Below, piece after piece: positions 17,007-26,663 of a stretch of 64,000 nucleotides of DNA; the stretch's first letter is position 1; every line of letters begins with the position of its first letter. A program made the position numbers and the translations under genes. This DNA is from Cellulomonas flavigena DSM 20109. Lineage in GTDB: Bacteria; Actinomycetota; Actinomycetes; Actinomycetales; Cellulomonadaceae. The notes under the pieces were generated by a model. The model was not told the origin of the DNA and ran no database searches. It was given only the letters and a program-made list of their open reading frames with translations. Where the stretch lies: NCBI RefSeq assembly GCF_000092865.1, contig NC_014151.1, positions 806,001-870,000 on the forward strand, given 5' to 3'.

Positions 17007-17115
17007 CCAAATGCAAACGAACTGGTTTCTCAAACAATGACGTTGAAGTCAGGCTAAGGTGCAATGCGCGCGAGGAAAAATATGTCCTCCTGAATTCCAA
17101 GGTCTCGGGGTGTAG

Positions 17116-18327
17116 TTGAGCTATCTGAAGCGATGGGTTCGCCGTGCGACTTCTGGTCGCGTCGGGGCTGCGGTCGCGTCGAACGGCTTGGTAAGTCTCG
17201 CTAGTCTGCTTCTTTCGGTAGGGGCGGCTCGGTTGTCCAGTGTGGACGAGTTCGGGGAGTATGCGGCGGCTCTTCTCGTCTGCACCATCATTTTGGGGGT
17301 CGTCCGAGCGGCCGTTGTCGACACAGCTCTGGCGCGGGGCGTCGACGAGGCCGCAGGACGCCGGACGTCGCGGCGTTTATCGCTGCTGGCTCTGGTGGCG
17401 ACGGTGTTCGTTGTCGCATTAGCGATCACCTTGGCGAGCCCATACATGGGAGTTCTCGCGCCCGCCATCTACGGGCTCGTGCTCCTTGACTATGCGCGGA
17501 TAACTCAGTCGGCGATGCTGGATAAGCGGGCAGCCGTTACGCTGTCAGCGGCCTGGTCGGTTCCGACGGCTACTGCGGCAGTCGTCTCGTTCCTGCTGCC
17601 GTTGGCGCCCCTACTCTTATTCGGCATCTGGGCCTTGGGGGGCGCGGCTGTGGGCTATTGGCATGCGATTAGATCAGATATCATCGCGGCGCCGGCGTGG
17701 CCGCGACAGCCAACGGAGAGCCGAGCGGCTCTCTGGTTTACGCTCGACTACGCGGCGGGATCGGGCGGCGCCGCGTTGAGCACCATCGGGCTCGGCGCTT
17801 TTCTCGGCGCGCCTGCGCTAGGAGCCCTGCGTGGGGCAGGAACGGTACTCGGCCCTATCAATATCCTGTCATCCACTGTTCGATCCCTGATGATCCGACG
17901 ACTCGCGGCAATGAGCTTGGTCGGGCCTAAGCACGAGTTGGCGAGCGCCGTCAGAGCGACGATCGCTCTCTCAGCGTTGCTCATCGGGATCGCGGCTGTC
18001 GCGGTTGCGGTCCCCGACTCGATCGGTGTTGCTGTACTGGGCGAAACATGGGCTGTAGCGCGCCCGGCGCTACCCGCGATCGCTCTGGAGGCCGTCCTGG
18101 GCTTCGTGTCGAGCGTGCCAGCGGCGGGACATCGCGCCGCCCTGGCGGGCCGCCGTACGCTTGTGCTTCGGCTCGCCACAGGCATCCCGCGTCCGGTTAT
18201 TGTTATTGCTGTCGGAATCTCGGCAGGAGTGGTGGCGGCAGCATGGGCGATGGCTGGCATCGCGGCAGTCAATGCTGCAATATGGTGGGCAAGTTATGTA
18301 CGCATGCTACGGGCGAGGCTGGGCTGA
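17116..18327 (+). CDS. Polysaccharide flippase-like membrane protein (Wzx-type)
   Basis: 403 residues with about 12 hydrophobic segments. The N-terminus (GLVSLASLLLSVGAARLSS, then EFGEYAAALL) matches the start of Wzx/MOP flippases. It should export the lipid-linked repeat unit assembled by the enzymes of the leftward operon. The start is TTG at 17116 and the ribosome site is poor. It is the last rightward gene before an IS30 copy, whose left end begins about 40 bases after this stop. A second flippase is encoded at 898-2625, so two export routes may exist. Confidence 0.75.
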   Translation: MSYLKRWVRRATSGRVGAAVASNGLVSLASLLLSVGAARLSSVDEFGEYAAALLVCTIILGVVRAAVVDTALARGVDEAAGRRTSRRLSLLALVATVFVVALAITLASPYMGVLAPAIYGLVLLDYARITQSAMLDKRAAVTLSAAWSVPTATAAVVSFLLPLAPLLLFGIWALGGAAVGYWHAIRSDIIAAPAWPRQPTESRAALWFTLDYAAGSGGAALSTIGLGAFLGAPALGALRGAGTVLGPINILSSTVRSLMIRRLAAMSLVGPKHELASAVRATIALSALLIGIAAVAVAVPDSIGVAVLGETWAVARPALPAIALEAVLGFVSSVPAAGHRAALAGRRTLVLRLATGIPRPVIVIAVGISAGVVAAAWAMAGIAAVNAAIWWASYVRMLRARLG

Positions 18328-18370
18328 GTCTTGGTGGTCTTCGCAAAAAGGGATGCAGCATCGAGGCGCC

Positions 18371-19443
18371 GGCGGTGTCATAGCGTCGTAGCAACGGTCC
18401 AGGTCAGGGGGTTGCTCGGGTGCGGCGGATGGTGACGGTCGATGACAGGGTCGAGATCCTGGCGGGGCTACGCGCGAAGGAGTCGTTGCGCTCGATCGCG
18501 CGGCGGATCGGTCGGGACGCCTCGGTCGTCTCCCGGGAGGTCGCTCGGAACTCGTTGAAGACCCGCGGGTACCAGCTGGTCCATGCCGACAACACCGCCG
18601 CGGCCCGTCGCCGGCGTCCGCAGGTCGGCAAGATCGCCGCCGACGAGGTGTTGTCCGCGCGGGTCCTGGCGGACCTGAAGCACTCGCGCACACCCCGGCA
18701 GATCGCCGGACGCTTGCGCCGCGAGGCCGACGACGACACCGTGGGCCTGATGAACGGTTCGGTGCCCGCGCACGGCAAGGTCGTGTCCCACGAGGCGATC
18801 TACCGGTACATCTACGCCCTGCCCAAGGGTGAGCTCGCCCGGCACGGGATCATGCTGCGCACCAAGCGCACCCGCCGTCGTCCGCGTCGTGATCTGGGCG
18901 AACGTGGTGCCCCGATCGTGGGGATGACCAGCATCGAGGCCCGTCCGGACATCGCCGACCGGCGGGTGCCCGGGCACTGGGAAGGTGACCTGATCATCGG
19001 CGCGCACGGCAGGACCGCCGCGGCGACCCTGGTCGAGCGCACCACCCGGTTCACGGTCCTGCTCGCACTGCAGCACGGCAAGGACTCGACCGCGCTGGCC
19101 GACACCCTCATCGAGACCGTCACCGGACTGCCCGCGATGATGCGCCAGTCCCTGACCTGGGACCAGGGCAGCGAGATGGCCCGCCACGGGCACCTGACCC
19201 TGGCCACCGACCTGCCGGTCTACTTCGCCCACCCCCGCTCACCATGGGAACGCGGCACGAACGAGAACACCAACGGTCTGATCCGCGAGTACCTGCCCAA
19301 GGGCACCACGATCCCCACCCACCAGCCCTACCTGACCTCGATCGCCGAAGAACTCAACGAACGACCCCGCGCAGCACTCGGGTTCCTCACACCCCGCGAA
19401 GCCTTCGAACGACTCCTCGTTGCTTCCACGGATTGACACCGCC
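18371..19443 (+). mobile_element. IS30-family insertion sequence
   Basis: Imperfect 26-base terminal inverted repeats lie at 18371-18396 and 19418-19443, both starting GGCGGTGTCA and ending AGCAACG, with five mismatches. The trinucleotide GCC flanks both sides (18368-18370 and 19444-19446), which fits a 3-base target duplication. The element carries one transposase gene and sits between the two converging halves of the polysaccharide locus without breaking an obvious gene. Confidence 0.85.
18420..19436 (+). CDS. IS30-family transposase
   Basis: 338 residues. The N-terminus holds an IS30-type helix-turn-helix (DDRVEILAGLRAKESLRSIA, then RIGRDASVVSREVARN). The catalytic core has the DDE residues in GHWEGDLIIG (first Asp), TWDQGSEMARH (second Asp) and the NENTNGLIREYLPKG block (Glu). 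All key residues are present and the frame is intact, so the element may still be active. The GTG at 18420 is taken as start; an ATG at 18429 is also possible. The stop lies inside the right inverted repeat, as is usual in this family. Confidence 0.93.
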   Translation: MRRMVTVDDRVEILAGLRAKESLRSIARRIGRDASVVSREVARNSLKTRGYQLVHADNTAAARRRRPQVGKIAADEVLSARVLADLKHSRTPRQIAGRLRREADDDTVGLMNGSVPAHGKVVSHEAIYRYIYALPKGELARHGIMLRTKRTRRRPRRDLGERGAPIVGMTSIEARPDIADRRVPGHWEGDLIIGAHGRTAAATLVERTTRFTVLLALQHGKDSTALADTLIETVTGLPAMMRQSLTWDQGSEMARHGHLTLATDLPVYFAHPRSPWERGTNENTNGLIREYLPKGTTIPTHQPYLTSIAEELNERPRAALGFLTPREAFERLLVASTD

Positions 19444-19546
19444 GCCGGCCATGTGGGGCAACGTTCATCTCGCGGCATCGGCGCCACAAACAGTGCCGGC
19501 AGCAGGCATTGTTTGTCGTGACTCGACCGCACACTGCTGATCGATC

Positions 19547-20791
19547 CTAGTTGCGTACAGAAGATATTGCGCCGAGTTCCTGATACGTCTGCAAGACGCG
19601 CCTGAAAGTGGATTCGGACGAGAAATATTCTCTCGCGTGGTCACGCGCGGCTGGCGACATCGCATGACCGGCACCTTCGAGAACGTTGACAACGCGCGCT
19701 GCGAGGAGGCGCGCGCAATCCGCGGATTGCTCGACCAAATAGCCTGTAATTCCATGCTTTACGGTTTCGCGGGTACCCGCTGTGGCGGTTGCTACGACCG
19801 GCAAGCCCGAACTCATGGCTTCCAGTACAGACAGGCCGAGACCCTCCTCGTACGACCCTTGGATGTACACCGAAGCCTCCCTGTAGAGAGAGGGGAGGTC
19901 TTCGTCAGCGACGTCGGCCCGGACGATCACGTGGCCATTCGTCGGGACGTTGCTAATTGCGCTCAGGATGTGCGGTGGAAGTGCACCATGGCCGGCCAGC
20001 ACGAGGGAAGGCGGGTTCGGGAGAACTAGGCAGAGCTCGTGGTATGCAGCGACGACCCGGTCGTGGCCCTTCCGCGTATCTGCGAGGCGACCCATGCTCA
20101 CTATCGGGCCGCTCCCGGACCAGGGTGTGGCTCCCGGGCGGAAGCGGGCGGCGTCGACTCCGGGCGGCGCTAGCAGCACGAGACCGCTCGAATGCTCGCG
20201 GGCGTAGTCCAGCATCTCCACGTTCATTACGAGTACTGCGTCGACGGTTGCGAGCGCATGGCGCTCGAGCCTGTCGACCGCCAGGGTGTTGAGCGTTCTT
20301 GCAGCCCGCAGAGCGCGATGTGGCGCTCTTACCGATTCCCGTTCCCATGAGACGCGAGTGGCTACCTGAAGTACCTTGGGTCGTCCGGCACGAGCGGCTG
20401 CGAGCGCAAGCGCCGGTGCCCCGGCAACCACATGGACGACGTCATACCTATCTAGGCGTCGAGTCAATGACCTGCGCGGCAGATAGCGCGCAGGCTCGAA
20501 CTCCGCGACAGACGCACCGACGTGCCAGGTACGAGAGTCCGTCTCATTTCGTTCGATGCGTATGGAGGTGAACCAGGTGCGTGGATCGCGCAACCTTCGG
20601 CTGAGGGGATCATTGCTCGATGTAGCGAGTTCGTATACGTCGGCTGTATGTCCCACATGCTCCAACTGGCTTCGTAACCATCGTGCAGTCGTCTGAATGC
20701 CACCAGATGTCGAGTAGCCTTGCGTGATGATAGCTATCGAAAGACTTCGGTCGTTGATCACCAGTCTCCTCGGGTCGATATTAATGGTCAC
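19547..20791 (-). CDS. Glycosyltransferase family 4
   Basis: 414 residues, GT-B type. The N-terminal half begins with a glycine-rich loop (AIITQGYSTSGGIQTTARWL). The C-terminal half has VSMGRLADTRKGHDRVVAAY and the donor-binding E-x7-E block (GSYEEGLGLSVLEAMSSGLP), the GT4 signature. It probably adds one sugar of the repeat unit. It is the last gene of the leftward operon and lies about 120 bases beyond the next glycosyltransferase, so it may be read through or use its own promoter. GTG at 20791 is the start; no strong ribosome site is visible. Confidence 0.85.
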   Translation of the reverse strand: MTINIDPRRLVINDRSLSIAIITQGYSTSGGIQTTARWLRSQLEHVGHTADVYELATSSNDPLSRRLRDPRTWFTSIRIERNETDSRTWHVGASVAEFEPARYLPRRSLTRRLDRYDVVHVVAGAPALALAAARAGRPKVLQVATRVSWERESVRAPHRALRAARTLNTLAVDRLERHALATVDAVLVMNVEMLDYAREHSSGLVLLAPPGVDAARFRPGATPWSGSGPIVSMGRLADTRKGHDRVVAAYHELCLVLPNPPSLVLAGHGALPPHILSAISNVPTNGHVIVRADVADEDLPSLYREASVYIQGSYEEGLGLSVLEAMSSGLPVVATATAGTRETVKHGITGYLVEQSADCARLLAARVVNVLEGAGHAMSPAARDHAREYFSSESTFRRVLQTYQELGAISSVRN

Positions 20792-20913
20792 ATTGCGCTA
20801 GTTCTGAAAGTCTTTCGGTAGGTTAGGTACTCTCGCAGGGTGCAGCTCTTGGACGACTGGCTCGAAGGGAAGCAATTGCATCGGGGAACCTGTACGCGTC
20901 CGTTAGGTTGAAA

Positions 20914-22092
20914 TCATGGACGTCTCTGCTGTCTGCAGCGCTTGAGTTCGACCTCGACTGCCGGCGCCGACGGTACGCTTTGCCGCCACGACACGTAGGC
21001 TCTGAGGCACTGGTTGCGGGCGACTTGGCGTTCAGAAGGACTGCGCCGGTTCCAGCGGGTGATGGCCGCCGACCAAGCGTGTGGGTCAAGATCCGTGACG
21101 ACTTCACCGCCGCCCGCACGTAGGACGTCGCTCCACGGGGTCCGGTCGGAGCACAAGGTGGGGCAACCGACTGAGAGGCTCTCCGCAATAGCGTGGCAGA
21201 AGTTCTCGCCTCGTGTGGGGAGCAGGAAGCCGTCGTACTGGGCGAACGTTGTCTGAACGAGGTCGGGGCCGAGAAGTCCTCGATAAGTGACGCTCACGTG
21301 CTCGGGAAGCGTGGCTATAGCAGCCAGGCACTCGTCCCAGTATGGGCGGTCTTCGATCGGGCCGAAGATGTCGAGCGAGACCGAATCCTCTACGTGGCGC
21401 AAGGACTCGATGAGTAGGAGTACGTTCTTCATGCGTGCAATTCGACCAACGAAAACGAAACGGGAATTCGAGGTGACTTCCGCTACCGCGGCCGCCGGAG
21501 CTGGTCCCCGATCGTGCTGGTAAACGATCTCGTTTTCACGAATCCAAGGTAGGGACTTGCGGATCATTGCGGCCTCGGACATGGAGGATGCTTGCATCGT
21601 CGGTCGGCACAAGCGTAGTGCAAGGGACCATATCGGAAACGCTAGGCGCTTCTTACCCGTCTTGAGAGCAAGGGCCCCTGGTGAAAGCTCCCCTCGCGGC
21701 GCGAGAATCACCTTCCGGGGGCGGAGAGCTCGAAGCAACACCGCCAGAACGGGAAGCATTGTGAACTGAGGCGACCAAAAGCTGTTAAGATAAAGAACTT
21801 CTGGTCGGGCCCTGCGGACCGACAGAAGTGCGCGCCACCAATCGGGTAGACGCGTCGTGTCGACGTAAAGGATCTCGTGGCGTCCGCGTTCGACAAGAGC
21901 GCCGCTGAGTCCCTCGTACGGAGCATCATCACCCAGGTCTCGGTCGGACGTCACGACAAGGCATGAAATGTCTTTAGCGAGAGAGTCTAGGCCGTCGGCG
22001 ACCGCCCGGATCGGGCCGCCGGCCTTATAGCCGGGCTCGAATCTTGCCGTCAGGACGACGATTGGATGATGCTTCGGTGTGGCACTTCTCAT
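20914..22092 (-). CDS. Glycosyltransferase (GT4-like)
   Basis: 392 residues from ATG 22092, whose first base is the last base of the epimerase stop (TGATG), so translation is coupled. An upstream ATG at 22110 would add six residues. Motifs include ARFEPGYKAGGPIRA at the N-terminus, APRGELSPGALALKTGKK, FVFVGRIARMKNVLLLIESL and a late PTRGENFCHAIAESLSVGCP with the E-x7-E pattern. It likely extends the lipid-linked unit. The C-terminal ~25 residues are basic. Because it is coupled to the UDP-FucNAc genes, it may use UDP-L-FucNAc, but the WbuB-like protein at 25407-26663 is the more natural candidate. Confidence 0.83.
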   Translation of the reverse strand: MRSATPKHHPIVVLTARFEPGYKAGGPIRAVADGLDSLAKDISCLVVTSDRDLGDDAPYEGLSGALVERGRHEILYVDTTRLPDWWRALLSVRRARPEVLYLNSFWSPQFTMLPVLAVLLRALRPRKVILAPRGELSPGALALKTGKKRLAFPIWSLALRLCRPTMQASSMSEAAMIRKSLPWIRENEIVYQHDRGPAPAAAVAEVTSNSRFVFVGRIARMKNVLLLIESLRHVEDSVSLDIFGPIEDRPYWDECLAAIATLPEHVSVTYRGLLGPDLVQTTFAQYDGFLLPTRGENFCHAIAESLSVGCPTLCSDRTPWSDVLRAGGGEVVTDLDPHAWSAAITRWNRRSPSERQVARNQCLRAYVSWRQSVPSAPAVEVELKRCRQQRRP

Positions 22093-23213
22093 CACCGCAG
22101 CCCCGCCCATCCCGCGTGACGTCGCGCGGTCGAATGAATGAATGAAACTGCCCGCGTAGATGTGTCGACGATCCGATACTCCGCTGGTGCGCGGTGCTGT
22201 TGATTGCGCTCAGAGTGCGATGAGATTGCTAGAGCAACGGCCGGTACGACGTCGCGCACGTCGAGTCCCGTCATCAGGATAGCGCCCGAATCGAGCGCTT
22301 CCGGTCTTTCGATCGCATCACGAAGCGTAACCGCGGGAAATCCCAAAATCGATGCTTCCTCGGCGATCGTTCCTGAGTCGGATAGGACGCAGGCTGCGCC
22401 CAACTGCAATCGGTTGTAATCGTGGAAACCAAAGGGCGCATGGAGAATCACACCGCGTGGAAGCGTGGCCCCGAGCGCGTCCAGCCGCTGACGCGTGCGC
22501 GGGTGGGTCGAGACGTACACTGGTAGCTGCCATTCCTTGTGGATGGCATCGAGGCAGTCGAGTAGCATTCGCAATCGAGTTTGGGAATCGACGTTCTCTT
22601 GCCGGTGAGCCGAGACAAGCATGTACTGACCCTCGCCGACGCCGATGCGGTCGAGAATGTCGCTCGCATCGATCTGGGGACGATAGTGTTCGAGGACCTC
22701 GCGCATGGGAGAGCCGGTCAGCATGATCCGGCGCGGGTGGAGTCCCTCGGCGAGAAGGTTCCTACGAGCATGCTCTGTATAGACCAGATTGAAGTCGGCT
22801 ATATGGTCAACCATGCGGCGGTTGGTTTCTTCCGGCACGTTTTCGTCGAACGACCGGTTGCCAGCCTCCATATGGTAGACGGGCATCTGCATGCGCTTCG
22901 CCATGAGCGCCGCGATGCAGCTGTTGGTGTCGCCAAGAACTAACACGGCGTCGGGCTTCTCTTCCAGGAGGAGCGCTTCAATGCGAATGAGCGTCTCGCC
23001 CAGGACGCGGCCTAGGGACGAGGTGTCAACGCCGAGCAGGTGATTGGGGTGACGGATACCGAGGTCTTGAAAAAACACTTCATTGAGCGTGTAGTCATAG
23101 TTCTGTCCCGTGTGGACGAGGACGTGGTTGACGGTCTCGTCGAGACGGGCGATCACCCGGGATAGCCTGATGAGTTCAGGTCGGGTCCCGACGATCGTCA
23201 TGACCTTCAGCAC
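22092..23213 (-). CDS. fnlC: UDP-sugar 2-epimerase, FnlC/WecB-like
   Basis: 373 residues from GTG 23213, preceded by an AGAGG ribosome site. This is a UDP-GlcNAc 2-epimerase fold. GTRPE lies at the start, VLVLGDTNSC and MEAGNRSFDENVPEETNRR follow with acidic catalytic residues, SAHRQENVD carries the conserved His, and LSDSGTIAEEASILGFP is the late nucleotide-binding block. In the L-fucosamine route FnlC epimerises UDP-2-acetamido-2,6-dideoxy-L-talose at C2 to UDP-N-acetyl-L-fucosamine. The two upstream genes fit FnlA and FnlB, which supports this assignment over plain WecB. The gene order A-B-C matches the pathway order. Confidence 0.88.
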   Translation of the reverse strand: MLKVMTIVGTRPELIRLSRVIARLDETVNHVLVHTGQNYDYTLNEVFFQDLGIRHPNHLLGVDTSSLGRVLGETLIRIEALLLEEKPDAVLVLGDTNSCIAALMAKRMQMPVYHMEAGNRSFDENVPEETNRRMVDHIADFNLVYTEHARRNLLAEGLHPRRIMLTGSPMREVLEHYRPQIDASDILDRIGVGEGQYMLVSAHRQENVDSQTRLRMLLDCLDAIHKEWQLPVYVSTHPRTRQRLDALGATLPRGVILHAPFGFHDYNRLQLGAACVLSDSGTIAEEASILGFPAVTLRDAIERPEALDSGAILMTGLDVRDVVPAVALAISSHSERNQQHRAPAEYRIVDTSTRAVSFIHSTARRHAGWAGLR

Positions 23214-23230
23214 GTACGTACCTCTTCCGG

Positions 23231-24325
23231 TTAGGGCTGGCCCACAGTCTCGGGCCACGTGTCGGGGGATGCAGGGTCGAAGAGCTCGTTCGTCCAGAAC
23301 AGGGTCGTCAGCTCACTGTCGCCGATGTTGGTGATGTTGTGTGCCCATCCGATCGGCATGTCGATGGCGACCGGCTCGTCACCATTGACATCGAACGACA
23401 CGACGTCGCTGTGGAAGACGCGACGCAGGGAGATGCGGGCACACCCGTTGATGACGACGAAGCGTTCGACCTTGCGCAGGTGGAAGTGCTCACCGCGGGT
23501 GATGCCCGGCTTGGTGGTCGAGGTGAAAGCCTGTCCCTGGCCGCCGTGGGAGCGCACGACCTCAACGAGGCTTCCGCGGTCGTCGGTTCGTGGGGAGAGC
23601 GGGATCGGCGCACGCTCCGGGAACGACGCGGCGCGGAGCGTGTTGAACAGGTCGCGGACGAGCGGGGTCGTGAGGTCCGGCATGTCACCGTTGCGGTAGA
23701 CCGCCTCGAGCTGCTGGAGCGTCTCGAGGACGAACGAGACCGATGTCGCCGTGCCGGCGGGATGCACCTGGCCGGCGGTGTCTGCGGTGAACTCGTCCAC
23801 AAGGACCCGTGCCGCGGCCTGGACGTGGAGAAGCTCGATCTCCCGGTCGACCACCTCGGGGGCTCGACCGTGCAGCACGTGGTCCACGAACGTCGCGACG
23901 AAGGAGTTGTACCCGGGCCGCCCGTGCTCGCCGAAGAGATTGGGCAGGAGGACGTCACGCAGCACGGCACCGCGTTCGCTGGTCGCCGCGGTGAGGATCC
24001 GTGCAGCCTCGGCCTTGCCACGACCGTACGGAGTGCCGTTGTCCGCCTGCACCGAGTTGGCGTACACGACTGGGACAGGCTTGGCCGTCGAGCGAAGCGC
24101 TTCTGCGAGCGTGGTGGCCAGCCGGATGTTGCCCTGCTCGACCTCGTCGTCAGGTCCTCGATTGACACCTGCGATGTGAATGACACCGTCGGCGCGCTGG
24201 AGTGCGGCAGGAAGAGTGGCCCAGCCGTCGCGGCCGACCGCGTCGACCTCGTGTCCGAGCGCGCTCAGGAGCACGCGTGTGTGCCACCCGAGGAACCCGT
24301 GTGCTCCGGTCAGGACGACTCTCAT
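23231..24325 (-). CDS. fnlB: NAD-dependent reductase with C-terminal cupin, FnlB/WbjC-like
   Basis: 364 residues, ATG at 24325 overlapping the fnlA stop by 4 bases. Residues 1-~240 form a short Rossmann epimerase/reductase (GAHGFLGWHT, then a YGRGKAEA block with the Tyr and Lys). Residues ~260-364 form a cupin barrel (GITRGEHFHLRKVERFVVING), as in WbjC/FnlB and the Cap5F group. The enzyme would reduce the 4-keto intermediate made by FnlA to UDP-2-acetamido-2,6-dideoxy-L-talose. The two-domain layout is characteristic and separates it from simple reductases. Confidence 0.9.
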   Translation of the reverse strand: MRVVLTGAHGFLGWHTRVLLSALGHEVDAVGRDGWATLPAALQRADGVIHIAGVNRGPDDEVEQGNIRLATTLAEALRSTAKPVPVVYANSVQADNGTPYGRGKAEAARILTAATSERGAVLRDVLLPNLFGEHGRPGYNSFVATFVDHVLHGRAPEVVDREIELLHVQAAARVLVDEFTADTAGQVHPAGTATSVSFVLETLQQLEAVYRNGDMPDLTTPLVRDLFNTLRAASFPERAPIPLSPRTDDRGSLVEVVRSHGGQGQAFTSTTKPGITRGEHFHLRKVERFVVINGCARISLRRVFHSDVVSFDVNGDEPVAIDMPIGWAHNITNIGDSELTTLFWTNELFDPASPDTWPETVGQP

Positions 24326-25368
24326 GCTCGGGCCAGCAGTTCGCGCACCTGCGGGATCTTCAGCAGCAGCGCTTTGGTCTCGTCGACGGTCAGCTGCTGC
24401 GTGTTGGACGAGTCGTAGTCCTCGACCCGCAGCGCGTCGTCGGCACCCTCGTCGAAGTAGAGCTCGTAGTCGAGCGAGCGGGCGTCCATGGGGACGCGCC
24501 AATAGTCGCTGTGGTCTTCGGCGCGTCGCATCTCCTCGCGCGACAGGAGGGTCTCGTGCAGCTTCTCGCCATGGCGGATCCCGATCTTCCGGATCTCCGG
24601 CTCGTCGAGACCGAACAGCGACGCGACTGCCTTGGCCAGCACCTCGACGGTGCTGGCCGGCGCCTTGCGGACGAACAGGTCGCCCGGCTGCGCATGGCGA
24701 AACGCGTACTCGACGAGCTCCACCGAGTCCTGCAGTGTCATGAGGAAACGCGTCATCTGGGGCTCCGTGAGCGTCAGCGGCTTGCCGGCGCGGATCTGCT
24801 CGATAAACAGCGGGATCACCGAACCACGGGAGTACATCACGTTGCCGTATCGGGTGATCGAGACGACGGTCTCAGAACCCGGGTGGTTACGAGCGAAGGC
24901 CTGTCCCGTCTTCTCCATGAGGGCCTTCGACATGCCCATCGCGTTGACCGGGTACACGGCCTTATCCGTGCTGAGCAGCACGACGGAGCGGACGCCCGCG
25001 GCAGCGGCCGCGCGCACCACGTTGTGGCTTCCGGTGACGTTCGTTGCGACGGCCTGCTCGGGGAAGAACTCGCACGACGGCACCTGCTTGAGAGCTGCCG
25101 CGTGGAAGACGTAGTCGGCACCGACGAAGGCGTCCTGCACGCTCGCGGCATCCCGGACGTCGCCCAGGAAGAACTTCAGGCGGTCGTCGCCGAACTTGCG
25201 GCGCATGTCGTCCTGCTTGGCCTCGTCACGGGAGAGGATGTTCACCTGCGCAGCGCCACGCTCCAAGAGCTGTGCCGCCATGGTTGATCCGAACGACCCG
25301 GTGCCACCTGTGATGGCGACAACGGTGCCGCGAAAGTCGGTGTCGGTGTCGTTTTCGCGTGCAGTCAT
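24322..25368 (-). CDS. fnlA: UDP-GlcNAc 4,6-dehydratase/5-epimerase, FnlA/WbjB-like
   Basis: 348 residues from ATG 25368. An extended short-chain dehydrogenase: Rossmann loop VAITGGTGSFGST, cofactor DVRD, HAAALKQVP, and the active-site block MGMSKALMEK in which Met replaces the usual Tyr, as in the FlaA1/WbjB/CapE group. It should dehydrate UDP-GlcNAc at C4/C6 and invert C5 to enter the L-series. A purine-rich ribosome site (AGAGAA) lies upstream. The next gene is coupled by a 4-base overlap. The operon therefore encodes a full route to UDP-L-FucNAc, a sugar found in many capsules and O-antigens. Confidence 0.92.
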   Translation of the reverse strand: MTARENDTDTDFRGTVVAITGGTGSFGSTMAAQLLERGAAQVNILSRDEAKQDDMRRKFGDDRLKFFLGDVRDAASVQDAFVGADYVFHAAALKQVPSCEFFPEQAVATNVTGSHNVVRAAAAAGVRSVVLLSTDKAVYPVNAMGMSKALMEKTGQAFARNHPGSETVVSITRYGNVMYSRGSVIPLFIEQIRAGKPLTLTEPQMTRFLMTLQDSVELVEYAFRHAQPGDLFVRKAPASTVEVLAKAVASLFGLDEPEIRKIGIRHGEKLHETLLSREEMRRAEDHSDYWRVPMDARSLDYELYFDEGADDALRVEDYDSSNTQQLTVDETKALLLKIPQVRELLARA

Positions 25369-25406
25369 TTGAGCATTCTCTTTCTCGGATTCCGATCGGG
25401 CGGGCG

Positions 25407-26663
25407 CTAGGCTTCTTGCGGGGAATGTGCGCGCCGCGCAGTGCTCTTTATGGCGGAACTCAAGAGTGCCTCTAACTTCGCAAGTCCAACAGTCGAAGAG
25501 AGATGCTCTGTGTAGTATGCGCGAGCGTTTCGTGCGTAGGCTGCGTGATCCGAAGAGCTGCACGCGTACGCGCGGCGATAGGCCTCGGCAAGTTCCTCGA
25601 CGTTCCCCGGCGATGCCGTGAAGCCGGCTGCAGCACTCCTGACGATTTCCGGCGCGGAGCCCGGTGCAGAGCAGATCACGGGCATGCCAGCGGAAAGACT
25701 CGCCTGCAACTTGGAGGGAACAGCGCCGGCGAGATCACCTGTCGGCCTCAGGATGACCAGCTGGAAACTCGTCTCGGCGTAGATCTCCGGCATCTTGTCT
25801 GCGGGTACGCGCCCACGAAACTCCACGCACTCGAGTCCGTCGGCGAGGCGGCGGAGCTCGCTCTCCATGGTCCCGGACCCGACGAACAGCAGGCGAAAAC
25901 CTGGCAGCTCGTCCGCGACAATCCGCGCCGCCTGGACTGCTGTGTCCAATCCCTGGGCCGATCCGAGGTTCCCCGCGTAGGTGACTGTGCACCCGGCTGC
26001 GTCCGAAGGGGCTCGACTCGCACAGGGAGTCTCGTCAGGGCTCCAGTTGAACACGACATGCAGCTTGCCCGGGTCGATGCCCCGGGCGATGAGCGCGTCA
26101 CGCATATACGGGGAGATGACCACCACCGCGGCGGCGAACGAGTACAAGGGGCGCAGAGCGCGGTTGATGACAGCACCGACGACCTTGGACATCCTGCTGG
26201 GGAGCATTCCGGACGCCGTGATGGAGTCGGGCCAGAGATCCTGAACGTGTATCACGTAGGGGGTCCCTCGGGCGATCCGCCAGACCAACGCCGCAAGCGC
26301 GCCGGTCGGTTGGGAAGCATAGACGTAGGTCACATCTGAACCTCGCGCGAACCGGGTGGCAAGAAGGCCCGACACCATGAAAGACAAGTAGTTTAGTGCG
26401 CGTGTGAGTCCGTTGCTTGAGTGGCTGGTTACCAACGGGACACGGCGGACCTGAAGGCCGGCATCGTCCCTCTCCACATGCGTGAGGGACTGCCGATACC
26501 CGTCGTACAGGCGGCCGGTGGGGTAGTTGGGGAATCCGGTCACGACTCTCACCCGGTGACCGCGAGCTGCCAGGCCCCTGGTGATCGACGTCGGCGTCCG
26601 TGACGGCTCGGGCACGTAGTACTGAGTGATGACGGTGAGGCGCATTGGGTTGTCAGCCGTCAC
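25407..26663 (-). CDS. Glycosyltransferase, WbuB/WcaI-like (candidate FucNAc transferase)
   Basis: 418 residues, GTG at 26663 overlapping the upstream stop by 4 bases; an ATG at 26645 is an alternative. The N-terminus (TVITQYYVPEPSRTPTSI) and HVQDLWPDS are typical of the WcaI/WbuB branch of GT4. The C-terminal half has VTYAGNLGSAQGLDTAVQAA and the late block PSKLQASLSAGMPVICSAPG. WbuB proteins usually accompany fnlABC genes and are thought to transfer L-FucNAc, which is why I propose that role here. The acceptor is probably the first sugar placed by the priming transferase encoded just upstream. Confidence 0.85.
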   Translation of the reverse strand: MTADNPMRLTVITQYYVPEPSRTPTSITRGLAARGHRVRVVTGFPNYPTGRLYDGYRQSLTHVERDDAGLQVRRVPLVTSHSSNGLTRALNYLSFMVSGLLATRFARGSDVTYVYASQPTGALAALVWRIARGTPYVIHVQDLWPDSITASGMLPSRMSKVVGAVINRALRPLYSFAAAVVVISPYMRDALIARGIDPGKLHVVFNWSPDETPCASRAPSDAAGCTVTYAGNLGSAQGLDTAVQAARIVADELPGFRLLFVGSGTMESELRRLADGLECVEFRGRVPADKMPEIYAETSFQLVILRPTGDLAGAVPSKLQASLSAGMPVICSAPGSAPEIVRSAAAGFTASPGNVEELAEAYRRAYACSSSDHAAYARNARAYYTEHLSSTVGLAKLEALLSSAIKSTARRAHSPQEA

